Made by a program: the position numbers and the translations under genes
Shown here: one piece after another, positions 28,101 to 35,749 of the stretch
Numbering within the stretch: position 1 is the stretch's first letter
How the letters are laid out: the number at the start of each line of letters is the position of its first letter
Assembly (NCBI GenBank): GCA_937936465.1
Contig: CALDDH010000024.1
Span: 1-39,487, forward strand
Direction of reading: 5' to 3'
DNA from: an uncultured Mycoplasmatales bacterium
GTDB lineage: Bacteria; Bacillota_I; Bacilli_A; UBA3375
Length of the DNA: 39,487 bases
Notes under the pieces: model-generated
The model's database searches: none
What the model was told of the DNA's origin: nothing
What the model saw: only the letters and a program-made list of their open reading frames with translations

Positions 28101-28712
28101 TAATTTTTCTCCATCAACAATATCATTTTTAATTTTATTGATTTCCATTTGAATTGTTTTAATTTCTTTATTGATATTATATTTTTTCAAAAATTCAAAT
28201 AAACCTTTAGTTCCCGATCCATATTTAATTCCTGAAATTTCTTTTAATTTACTTTCTTCATCTGTAACTGTTCCAGCTGGAATATTATCATTTTTTGATT
28301 CAACTACAATATATGCATTGTAAGAAATTAATGCTTCTAAATCACTTAGTTTACAACCAACTAAATTTATAATATGTTTCTTATATAATGGAGAAACTAC
28401 AGGCTCTTCTAAAGAAATATGTCCTTTTCTTTGACGTCTAACTTTAGAAGATGTAATATATACACCACATATTTCACATTTTTTACCTTTATATGTAGAT
28501 TTTTTATATTTTCCACAATGACATTCATAGTCTTTTTGTGGTCCGAAAACTCTTTCACAAAATAACCCATCTAATTCAGGTTTTAAAGTTCGATAATTAA
28601 TTGTCTCATGAGTTTTAACTTCCCCATTTGACCACTCATTAATTATTTTTTCTTCTGACGCTAATTTTATTTGCATATAGTCAACATCATAAATATGATT
28701 TTTACTTGCCAT
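25122..28712 (-). CDS. rpoC: DNA-directed RNA polymerase subunit beta'
   Basis: The 1196-residue beta' subunit. The N-terminal zinc-binding cysteines are in YECHCGKYK and CEICGV; the active-site Mg2+ motif is NADFDGDQM; the second zinc cluster [13 protein letters not shown] and the trigger-loop region [16 protein letters not shown] are present, and the sequence ends in [12 protein letters not shown]. The rifampicin- and bridge-helix-neighbouring segment [25 protein letters not shown] is typical. It starts 11 bases after rpoB, and ktrA follows 9 bases later. Length and motifs suggest an intact gene. Confidence 0.99.
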   Translation of the reverse strand: [1196 protein letters not shown]

Positions 28713-28723
28713 GTATTTCCTTT

Positions 28724-31700
28724 CTAATAGTCAATTATATCTGTAATCTTTATTTCTTCTCCGCTCTTATCATACATTCCTAAATCAATTCCTAGTCCTT
28801 GAATTTCGTTAAGTAATACATTGAAACTTTCAGTTAAGACAGTCTCATCATACTTTTCACCTTTTAAGATTGACTCATATTTTTTAGAACGTCCAAAGAT
28901 ATCATCAGATTTAACAGTTAAGATTTCTTGTAAGGTGTTTGCCGCACCATATGCCTCAAGTGCCCAAACTTCCATTTCTCCAAATCTTTGTCCACCAAAT
29001 TTAGCTTTTCCACCAAGTGGTTGCTGAGTTACAAGTGAATATGGCCCAACTGCTCTTGCATGCATTTTATCTTCTACCATATGTGATAGCTTCATAATAT
29101 ACATAACTCCTACTGTTACATCACGATCAAATCTTTCTCCAGTACGTCCATCAAATAATGGGAATTTACCAGTATCTTGCATTCCTGCTTTATCCATAAG
29201 TGTTAATAATTCTTTTTCTGAGGCACCTTCAAATACTTCAGTTGCAAATTTTATTCCCAGACGCATTCCAACCATTCCCAAGTGCATTTCTAGGACTTGA
29301 CCAATGTTCATACGAGATGGCACACCTAGTGGGTTAAGCATAATATCAACTGGCGTTCCATCATCTAAGTAAGGCATGTCTTCTTGTGGTAATATTTTAG
29401 AAATAACTCCTTTATTACCATGACGCCCAGCCATTTTATCTCCCTCTTGGATTTTTCTCTTTTGAGCAAGATATACTTTTACAACTTGTCTAACTTCAGA
29501 TTGCCCTTCAATTTCATGTGCATCATACACTAAAACCTTTTGAACAATCCCTCCACCACCATTTTCAACTCTTAATGATTCGTCTTTAACATCTTTAGTT
29601 TTCTCTCCAAAAATATCAAATAATAATTTTTCTTCTTCACTTAAATTATCTTTACCTTTTGGAGTTACTTTACCAACTAAAATGTCTCCAACATCAACTT
29701 TTGTTCCAACAACAACGATTCCACGTTCATCTAAATGTTTTTTCGACTCATCTGAAACATTTGGAATATCACGAGTTACTTGTGAAACACCAAGTTTTGT
29801 TTGCAATACTTCACAAACATATTCTTCAATATGAATTGAAGTATACACATCTTCTTTAACTAAGCGATCACTTATAATAATCGCATCTTCATAGTTATAT
29901 CCATCCCATGTTAAGAAGGCAACAACTACATTTTTACCTAGTGCTAATTCACCATTTTCCATAGCTGTTCCATCAGCAATAACTTGACCTTTTTTAACTT
30001 TATCTCCAGCGTGGACAATCGGCTTTTGATTCATAACAGTTGATTGATTTGTTCTTAAATATTTAATAACATTATAATCATCAACACCATTTTTGTTTTC
30101 TATTTCAATTGAATTACTATTAGCTGATATAACTTTACCACTTGTTTTAGCAGTAATTACATTTGGTGAATCTTGTCCTACATAATGTTCCATTGATGTT
30201 CCAACAATTGGAGATGTTGAAATCATAAGAGGCACGGCTTGACGTTGCATGTTTGCACCCATTAATGCACGGTTTGCATCATCGTGTTCAAGGAATGGAA
30301 TTAATCCAGTTCCAGCTGAGAAAATTTGTTGAGGCGAAATTTCGATGAAATCAATTTTTTCTAGATCTCTTATTTTGTTTTCACCATTGTAACGTGATGG
30401 AACTTCACGACTAATTATTTCATCAGTTTTCTCATTTATTTCAATTGTAGATTGACCAATATAGTATCTACTCTCATCAATAGCTGTTAAATATTCAACA
30501 TCATTTTCAAGATATGCTGTTACAAATTCACCTTTAGCATTATATTCTTTTCTGACAGGAATATAAGGCACTTCAATGAATCCTCTTTGATTAATTTTTG
30601 AATAAACAGTAAGTGAACTAATTAATCCAATGTTTCCACCTTCAGGAGATTCAATTGGACATATACGACCATAGTGCGTTGCATGAACATCACGAACATC
30701 CATTGTCGCACGATCACGAGATATCCCACCGGGCCCAAGTGCAGAAATTCTTCTTTTATGAGTTAATTCGGCAAGTGGATTTGTTTGGTCCATAAACTGT
30801 GAAAGTTGTGTTGATGCAAAGAAACGTTGTAAAGAGTTATTGAAACGATTAGTTGTAAAGATTTTACCAATTACATTAACATCAGCTTCACTTCCAATAT
30901 TTTGGAATCCATATCTTTTAATGTTTCTTTCAATTTCATAAAGTCCGCGAGATATTTCTTGTTCAACTAATTCATCAACAAGGCGGACACGACGGTTACC
31001 TAAATGATCTTTATCATCAATTTTCCCAACACCATGAATTAAACTAACAAAGTAATTAAAGAAGACCATCAAATCACCATAAGTTAAGTTCATTCCTTGA
31101 CCATTTACTTTAGTTGTACCAATGATTGGCATAACTTCATCATAAAGTGGTGTTATAACATTTATTTTTTGCAATTCAATTTCTTCATAAATATTTAAAT
31201 CACGATTAATAATAGTTTCAGTATATATTCCATATCCACTTTCTAAAATTTCAGTTAATATTTCCATGTTTTTTTCATTAATGATTGTTCCTTTATCTAA
31301 ACAAACAGTTGCATCTTTAACATGTGCAATATCTTCAGCTAATCTTAGACCTAAGAATCTTGAGTTAACATTCATTTTTGAGTTTTGAACTAAATTAGAT
31401 TTTAAGTCAAATTTATAACGACCAACTTCTCCAAAGTAATAACTTTTTCCAACCATAAATCTTGCAATTAAATCTTGATATATTTTTCTTTTGTTTTCAA
31501 TGCTATAAATTACTTTTTTAATTAATGTTCCTTCTTTATTAATCTTGTGTTTTGCACACCAATTTAAAAAAGCTTGAATATCTGGATCATCTTGACCAGT
31601 ATTTAATTCAACTAATATTTTTTCATATATTTCTAAGTTATTATATTTTAATATTTCAGTTTTTAATTCTTCTGAACCACGTTTGTCAGTATTATGTAAA

Positions 31701-32671
31701 ATATTTTCAATATCCTTACGGAAATCTAAATGTTCTAGTGGGCTGATATTTTGTGAAAAGATTTGGGCTGAGAAAAACTCATTAACTGCTTGTTCAAAGT
31801 CACTAACATTATCAATTGCAAGCATATTTCTAATAAAACGATTATCACCTAAAATTGATCCAATGTTCTCAACATCTAAACCTAAAACTTTAAATAAAGA
31901 TAATAAATTAACTTTTCTAGATGAATTGAATTGAACTTTAATTAAGTTCTTTCTCATTTCTTTTTTAATTTCTGCAACATAACGTTTTAATGATTTGATT
32001 TCACCACTTAAAATTAATTGAATTAATTTTTCATCTGACTCTAGTGTATCTTGAGATATCTCAGCTTTTTCAACTGCAGTTAATTGTGTTCTGATTTGAT
32101 TTGCGATATCTTCTAAACGTGAATAAATATTACTACTAGCTCTTTGTTCAATTCCCATTCTTGTTCCACGAGCAGGCATAATTTGACCAACTAATTTATC
32201 TTCTCTTTGGCCTTTATCACGATCTTTAGTAACGTATAAATCTGGAGATCTAACTATTTGTGTAACGATTACTCGCTCTACACCATTAATAACAAAAGTT
32301 CCTTTGTCAGTCATTTGTGGCAAGTCACATAATAAAATTTCTTGTTCTTGAACACTTAAGTTATTATTCAAGTCAAATAACTCTAACTTGATTTTAAGTG
32401 GTTTTGTATAGTTTAGTCCTCTGTTTTTATATTCAATAATACTATCGAATGAATATTCTCCAGAATCAAATCTAAACCCTTTATAACGAATTTCAAAATT
32501 ACTTTCATCATCACCAACCGGAAAGTATTCAGAGAAAATATCTCCAAGTCTTGTGTCTAATAATTTCTGATATGATGCTATTTGAATTTGATTCAAACTT
32601 GGCATCTCTAATCTTTTTTTTCTATCAGAAAAATTGTACCTTTCATTTATACCGAATTTAATTTTATTCAC
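28724..32671 (-). CDS. rpoB: DNA-directed RNA polymerase subunit beta
   Basis: The 1315-residue beta subunit. The start is GTG at 32671 with GGAGG 8 bases upstream. The rifampicin pocket reads STQLSQFMDQTNPLAELTHK, with the D516, H526 and S531 equivalents (E. coli numbering) in the sensitive state; S522 is Ala as in many Bacillota. MAGRHGNKGVIS and EDMPYLDDGTPVDI, and the C-terminal GGQRFGEMEVWALEAYGA, are canonical. The usual upstream partners rplJ and rplL are absent; rpmA lies upstream with only a weak hairpin between. Confidence 0.99.
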   Translation of the reverse strand: MNKIKFGINERYNFSDRKKRLEMPSLNQIQIASYQKLLDTRLGDIFSEYFPVGDDESNFEIRYKGFRFDSGEYSFDSIIEYKNRGLNYTKPLKIKLELFDLNNNLSVQEQEILLCDLPQMTDKGTFVINGVERVIVTQIVRSPDLYVTKDRDKGQREDKLVGQIMPARGTRMGIEQRASSNIYSRLEDIANQIRTQLTAVEKAEISQDTLESDEKLIQLILSGEIKSLKRYVAEIKKEMRKNLIKVQFNSSRKVNLLSLFKVLGLDVENIGSILGDNRFIRNMLAIDNVSDFEQAVNEFFSAQIFSQNISPLEHLDFRKDIENILHNTDKRGSEELKTEILKYNNLEIYEKILVELNTGQDDPDIQAFLNWCAKHKINKEGTLIKKVIYSIENKRKIYQDLIARFMVGKSYYFGEVGRYKFDLKSNLVQNSKMNVNSRFLGLRLAEDIAHVKDATVCLDKGTIINEKNMEILTEILESGYGIYTETIINRDLNIYEEIELQKINVITPLYDEVMPIIGTTKVNGQGMNLTYGDLMVFFNYFVSLIHGVGKIDDKDHLGNRRVRLVDELVEQEISRGLYEIERNIKRYGFQNIGSEADVNVIGKIFTTNRFNNSLQRFFASTQLSQFMDQTNPLAELTHKRRISALGPGGISRDRATMDVRDVHATHYGRICPIESPEGGNIGLISSLTVYSKINQRGFIEVPYIPVRKEYNAKGEFVTAYLENDVEYLTAIDESRYYIGQSTIEINEKTDEIISREVPSRYNGENKIRDLEKIDFIEISPQQIFSAGTGLIPFLEHDDANRALMGANMQRQAVPLMISTSPIVGTSMEHYVGQDSPNVITAKTSGKVISANSNSIEIENKNGVDDYNVIKYLRTNQSTVMNQKPIVHAGDKVKKGQVIADGTAMENGELALGKNVVVAFLTWDGYNYEDAIIISDRLVKEDVYTSIHIEEYVCEVLQTKLGVSQVTRDIPNVSDESKKHLDERGIVVVGTKVDVGDILVGKVTPKGKDNLSEEEKLLFDIFGEKTKDVKDESLRVENGGGGIVQKVLVYDAHEIEGQSEVRQVVKVYLAQKRKIQEGDKMAGRHGNKGVISKILPQEDMPYLDDGTPVDIMLNPLGVPSRMNIGQVLEMHLGMVGMRLGIKFATEVFEGASEKELLTLMDKAGMQDTGKFPLFDGRTGERFDRDVTVGVMYIMKLSHMVEDKMHARAVGPYSLVTQQPLGGKAKFGGQRFGEMEVWALEAYGAANTLQEILTVKSDDIFGRSKKYESILKGEKYDETVLTESFNVLLNEIQGLGIDLGMYDKSGEEIKITDIIDY

Positions 32672-32716
32672 GTTTTATTCCTCCAAATTTTTTCAAAACA
32701 CTATTAAATAACGCAA

Positions 32717-32737
32717 AAAGCGATGGTTATTTGCCAT
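32717..32737 (-). terminator. weak hairpin between rpmA and rpoB
   Basis: On the minus strand GATGG-CAAATAA-CCATC is followed by GCTTTTTGCG. A 5-bp stem with an interrupted T run could be a partial terminator that lets some transcription continue into rpoB. Confidence 0.45.
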
Positions 32738-32743
32738 CCCTTT

Positions 32744-33022
32744 CTAAACCGGATATACCGATACTTTTTTTCTTTTGCGACCGTAGGTCTCGTATTTAAC
32801 TGTTCCTGTTATTTTTGCAAATAGAGTATCATCTCCACCTTTTCCTACATTTTTACCAGGGTGTATCTTAGTTCCACGCTGACGATAAATGATAGATCCA
32901 GCATTTGCAACATCTCCATCTGCTTTCTTAGCACCTAATCTTTTAGATTCTGAGTCACGACCATTTTTAGTCGAACCAGCACCTTTTTTCGATGCAAACA
33001 ACTGTAAATTTAATTTAAGCAT
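32744..33022 (-). CDS. rpmA: 50S ribosomal protein L27 with cleavable N-terminal extension
   Basis: A 92-residue large-subunit protein near the peptidyl-transferase centre. The N-terminus [18 protein letters not shown] has the extension seen in Bacillota, normally cut by Prp after the Phe of [21 protein letters not shown] and [18 protein letters not shown] are the L27 signatures. It overlaps the prp stop by 8 bases, so translation is coupled. rpoB follows 72 bases later. Confidence 0.97.
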   Translation of the reverse strand: MLKLNLQLFASKKGAGSTKNGRDSESKRLGAKKADGDVANAGSIIYRQRGTKIHPGKNVGKGGDDTLFAKITGTVKYETYGRKRKKVSVYPV

Positions 33023-33338
33023 TTTTTGCCTCCTTTACTGTTATATATTTTGGATATTCTTTTTGAATCATCAACAAACCATGTTTCAATGTTTCCATTA
33101 ATAACATAACATTTTGATTTTCTTCTTTAATGATAATACTCATCATTCCAAGCTCTTCTTCTTTTATATCAACTTCAACTTGATAATTATCAATTAATAA
33201 TTTATCAGCAATTGTATACATTAGAATTGAAACCGCTGAACAAACAATATCACTTCCGTATTCTTTAAAGTTAGCATGTCCACTTAACTTTACTTGAGTA
33301 ATTGATGTGTCATTGCTGTTAATTATACATTTAATCAT
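33015..33338 (-). CDS. prp: ribosomal-processing cysteine protease Prp
   Basis: A small (107-residue) cysteine protease that removes the N-terminal extension of L27, an essential step in Staphylococcus. The catalytic pair is His21 in [11 protein letters not shown] and Cys33 in DIVCSAVS, with the expected spacing. It lies between rplU and rpmA as in most Bacillota and overlaps the rpmA start. The substrate extension is present next door, so the system looks complete. Confidence 0.95.
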   Translation of the reverse strand: MIKCIINSNDTSITQVKLSGHANFKEYGSDIVCSAVSILMYTIADKLLIDNYQVEVDIKEEELGMMSIIIKEENQNVMLLMETLKHGLLMIQKEYPKYITVKEAKNA

Positions 33339-33339
33339 T

Positions 33340-33639
33340 TTAAACTACAATATTTGTAATTTTAACTTTTGTATATCTTTGGCGGTGACCTTTTTTAGTC
33401 TTTGAATCTTTTTTCTCTTTATATTTGTAAATTACAAGCTTTTTACCTTTACCTTGCTTGATAATTTCACCTTCAACTTTAGCTTCAGGGACAAATGGAG
33501 TTCCTATTTTCCCATCAATCATTAAAACTTCATCAAAGATAACTTTATCTCCAGCTTCACCTTCTAATTTCTCAACATAAATTTCAGAGTCAAGCTCAAC
33601 GTTGTATTGCTTAGCACCTGTCTTAATTATAGCGTTCAT
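33340..33639 (-). CDS. rplU: 50S ribosomal protein L21
   Basis: A 99-residue large-subunit protein. The start at 33639 (MNAIIKTGAKQY) is chosen because GAAGGAG lies upstream; a longer frame reaching 33669 reads through the leader element instead. The blocks VELDSEIYVEKL, GDKVIFDEVLMI and KKGHRQRYTKVKI are typical. rplT ends 64 bases upstream, and prp starts one base after the rplU stop. Confidence 0.95.
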   Translation of the reverse strand: MNAIIKTGAKQYNVELDSEIYVEKLEGEAGDKVIFDEVLMIDGKIGTPFVPEAKVEGEIIKQGKGKKLVIYKYKEKKDSKTKKGHRQRYTKVKITNIVV

Positions 33640-33703
33640 ATTTTCTCCTTCGCCATACCCTTGAGGCATATATTTTAAACCTCTTCAGTGTATTTATAAA
33701 TTA
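33640..33703 (-). promoter_or_regulatory. probable L21 leader element before rplU
   Basis: The short rplT-rplU spacer, read on the minus strand, contains GAAGAGGTTTAAAA, then ATGCCTCAAGGGTATGGCG and a GAAGGAG site. GAGG and CCTC can pair, putting the ribosome-binding region close to a hairpin. It resembles the L21 leader family of Bacillota in position and in the CCTCAAGGGTATGGCGAAGGA block, from memory of that family. Regulation by L21 is not proven. Confidence 0.55.
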
Positions 33704-34060
33704 TTATTTTAGTTCTTTTTTCGCAATATCAGTCATTGCTTTAAACCCTTTAGTATCATTTACAGCTAAATCAGCCAGCATCTTACGGTTTACTTCAACT
33801 CCAGCTCTGTTAAGTCCATTGATTAAAGATGAATATGTCATCCCTTCAATTCTTGCAGCAGCATTTATTCTTGTAACCCATAATTTACGAAAATCTCTTT
33901 TTCTTTGTTTTCTATCACGGTATGAATATCTAAGTGATCTCATTACCTGTTCATTAGCTGTTTTATATAAAGTTCTTTTTGATCCAAAATACCCTTTAGC
34001 TAATTTTAAAACTCTTTTTCTTCTTTGTCTTGTTTTGTAACTTCCTGTAACTCTTGGCAT
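33704..34060 (-). CDS. rplT: 50S ribosomal protein L20
   Basis: A 118-residue early-assembly large-subunit protein that also represses its own operon. [20 protein letters not shown], the [20 protein letters not shown] region, and RRDFRKLW-like [16 protein letters not shown] are canonical. It follows rpmI by 13 bases. Binding of L20 to the upstream leader (34263-34412) is expected from the family. Confidence 0.97.
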   Translation of the reverse strand: MPRVTGSYKTRQRRKRVLKLAKGYFGSKRTLYKTANEQVMRSLRYSYRDRKQRKRDFRKLWVTRINAAARIEGMTYSSLINGLNRAGVEVNRKMLADLAVNDTKGFKAMTDIAKKELK

Positions 34061-34073
34061 CTAGCCTCCTTCC

Positions 34074-34262
34074 TTACATCATTTCCATAATTTTTTTAGT
34101 TTCTGCTTTTGATACTAAACTACTTTTTCTTAGTTTTCTTTTTTGCTTAGTTGATTTATTATGAGACAAGTGAGAAGTAAAAGCTTTTCCTCTTTTTAAT
34201 TTCCCTGTCCCGGTTTTTTTAAATCTTTTTGTTACGGATGATCTTGATTTCATTTTTGGCAT
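34074..34262 (-). CDS. rpmI: 50S ribosomal protein L35
   Basis: A 62-residue basic large-subunit protein; [20 protein letters not shown] and [17 protein letters not shown] are typical. The ATG at 34262 is chosen because GGAGGTGA lies just upstream; a start 15 bases earlier would fall inside that site. Normally infC precedes this gene; here the leader and promoter precede it directly. Confidence 0.96.
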   Translation of the reverse strand: MPKMKSRSSVTKRFKKTGTGKLKRGKAFTSHLSHNKSTKQKRKLRKSSLVSKAETKKIMEMM

Positions 34263-34412
34263 CCTGTTCACCTCCATTAAAAAAACTGTGCCTTAAAACA
34301 CAGTTGTTGTAAAATTATTTGAGAGTTTTTAATTAATACTTTAAAAACTGTGACTTCAACCTATAGCTAATTTGCCATCAGGTGAGAATAATTCTACTTT
34401 CCACAACTACAA
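34263..34412 (-). ncRNA. L20 leader-type transcription attenuator
   Basis: On the minus strand the mRNA leader contains TTCTCACCTGATGGC and GGTTGAAGTCACAG, as in the L20 leader of Bacillota. AACTGTG (34299-34305) can pair either with the downstream CACAGTT (34284-34290), giving a terminator followed by seven T residues, or with an upstream CACAGTT (34346-34352), giving an antiterminator. The two structures are mutually exclusive. The rpmI ribosome-binding site follows directly. L20 binding is inferred from the family. Confidence 0.8.
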
Positions 34413-34417
34413 ATTAT

Positions 34418-34446
34418 ATTATATCACAACTAGAAAAGTAAAGCAA
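34418..34446 (-). promoter_or_regulatory. promoter of the rpmI-rplT operon
   Basis: TTGCTT (34441-34446) and TATAAT (34418-34423) separated by 17 bases, about 6-8 bases before the predicted leader start. This is the best sigma-A-type promoter in the window. Confidence 0.8.
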
Positions 34447-34517
34447 GTTTTTATCTTTATATTAAAAGTTTTGATACTAAAAATAAACTTGCCTACTAAA
34501 TCTAATAACTAATATAA

Positions 34518-34649
34518 TTATTTATTTGCTGTTTTATTTGCTTTTGTTGATGCATATGCAAATAAAATAATTGATAGGGCACTGATTGATAATTTTAAAA
34601 GACTACCCTTTGCCCAACAGATAATTTCAAATATAAATTTTACATCCAT
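34518..34649 (-). CDS. 43-residue single-span membrane peptide
   Basis: A small gene just downstream of the acidic coiled-coil gene. The product begins MDVKFIFEIICWAKGS and has one hydrophobic segment (LLKLSISALSIILFAYAS, about 18-35) with a Lys-rich tail (KANKTANK). The ATG at 34649 is 42 bases after the coiled-coil stop; GGTGA lies 14-18 bases upstream, so the start signal is weak, and a GTG six codons earlier is an alternative. No family is recognised. Hydrophobic then basic layout is coding-like, but the ribosome-binding site is poor. Confidence 0.5.
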   Translation of the reverse strand: MDVKFIFEIICWAKGSLLKLSISALSIILFAYASTKANKTANK

Positions 34650-34691
34650 GACTGTTAAATTATTCACCAGATTCAATCATCGAAGCTTAAT

Positions 34692-35306
34692 TCAAACCAT
34701 TTTCCTAACTACCTTATATTTAATAGATGAAAAATCATGATCTTCTTCTTCAAAAGCTTCTAGTTTTTCAACTAGCTCAAGTGCTTCCTCCAGTTCTTTT
34801 TCCATCTCTTTGAATTTAGTTTCTGTATATTCTTTTGTTTTTTCTAATTCTTGATTTCTTAAGTCAATATAATCTTTTAACTCTTCTTTTTCTTCTTTTT
34901 CTAGAAATGTTGCTACTGCACTTTTATTTGCTTTATCAACATGAAGATGCTGTTCATTTTGTACATCCCCAATTAAATTCTTTAATTTTATTTTAAATTC
35001 ATCCATGTCTTCAATATAGAAATCTACTCCACGATTGATTGGGGTTACATCTTGATCTTCTAAATTATCTCGGTATGTAGTAATATCCTCTAGTTTTTCT
35101 GATATTTCTTGGGCTTGCTCTTCAACATTTTCTTCAAATTCTTCAATTAATTCAATTACTTGCTCAACTGAATCTCCTTCTTGATCTTCAATTAATTCTT
35201 TAACAACTTCTATTTGTTCTAAAGCTAATTCAAATGCTTCTTCCCAAGTTTCTAAGGTTTTAATCCCATCATCTAATTCTTCCATGTTTAATTTCTGAAT
35301 TGCCAT
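34692..35306 (-). CDS. acidic coiled-coil protein of unknown function
   Basis: A 204-residue, strongly acidic, Glu-rich protein without signal peptide or membrane segment. Two long helical stretches, about residues 8-82 and 120-190, are rich in Glu, Leu and Lys with heptad-like spacing; between them lies a short segment (DVTPINRGVDFYIEDMDEF) that may be a turn or small fold. I recognise no family; a weak likeness to helical partner proteins of secretion systems is not enough to assign one. The ATG has GGGAG upstream. A TATAAT lies about 15 bases before the start, with a palindrome just beyond. A 43-residue membrane peptide gene follows. Confidence 0.75.
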   Translation of the reverse strand: MAIQKLNMEELDDGIKTLETWEEAFELALEQIEVVKELIEDQEGDSVEQVIELIEEFEENVEEQAQEISEKLEDITTYRDNLEDQDVTPINRGVDFYIEDMDEFKIKLKNLIGDVQNEQHLHVDKANKSAVATFLEKEEKEELKDYIDLRNQELEKTKEYTETKFKEMEKELEEALELVEKLEAFEEEDHDFSSIKYKVVRKMV

Positions 35307-35320
35307 CTATACTCCCTTAT

Positions 35321-35342
35321 ATTATATTAACTAAGTTAACTT
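35321..35342 (-). promoter_or_regulatory. candidate promoter with palindromic operator
   Basis: A -10 hexamer TATAAT (35321-35326) is followed upstream by the 10-bp palindrome AAGTTAACTT (35333-35342), which would lie in the -35/-10 spacer of the coiled-coil gene promoter. No clear -35 is seen. A short 5' UTR or leaderless-like layout results. Only a candidate. Confidence 0.4.
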
Positions 35343-35344
35343 AT

Positions 35345-35702
35345 TTTTATTTTCCAATCTTCTTGCACTTATTTTATCGATTAATTAATAATCATTTCAA
35401 TTTCTTTTTTTTAATTATTATTACATTCATTATTATCTTTAATATTTATTAACTCACATTTTTAAATTACTTACATTATAAGTAAGTTTTTTCTTTAATT
35501 TTAATTTTCTATTTCATTGCATAATACTAATCTTTATAATACTCTCTTATCTTTTATATCTTATATATAAATGAATTTAATCATTTACTTTCCTCATCAA
35601 TTTATATACATAATTATTATAGCATTTATATTAATTATTATTCAAATTTTATTAATTGATTTTAAATTGTAACTTATAGTCAAATGCATGTACTTGTTTA
35701 TG
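35345..35702. other. AT-rich non-coding interval
   Basis: About 360 bases with no gene seen on either strand. It contains an extended -10 (TGCTATAAT, hexamer 35616-35621, minus) and a short hairpin CTTAC/GTAAG near 35466-35484, but no assigned function. Confidence 0.4.
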
Positions 35703-35738
35703 AAAAAAGAATTATCCACTTATATCAAGGTGGATAAT
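35703..35738 (-). terminator. terminator downstream of rnhC
   Basis: ATTATCCAC/GTGGATAAT (35711-35719 with 35730-35738) forms a 9-bp stem with loop; the minus strand continues with TTCTTTTTT. It lies 12 bases after the rnhC stop and closes the CapA-VanY-rnhC transcript. Confidence 0.85.
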
Positions 35739-35749
35739 CCTCTAATTAT

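Noticed and set aside
30700-30850. Natural rifampicin resistance through RpoB changes
   Set aside because: The D516, H526 and S531 equivalents are all in the sensitive state; Ala at 522 is common in Bacillota.
34692-35306. Coiled-coil protein as a type VII secretion (WXG100/LXG) partner
   Set aside because: No WxG or LXG motif and no secretion genes nearby; helical composition alone is not enough.
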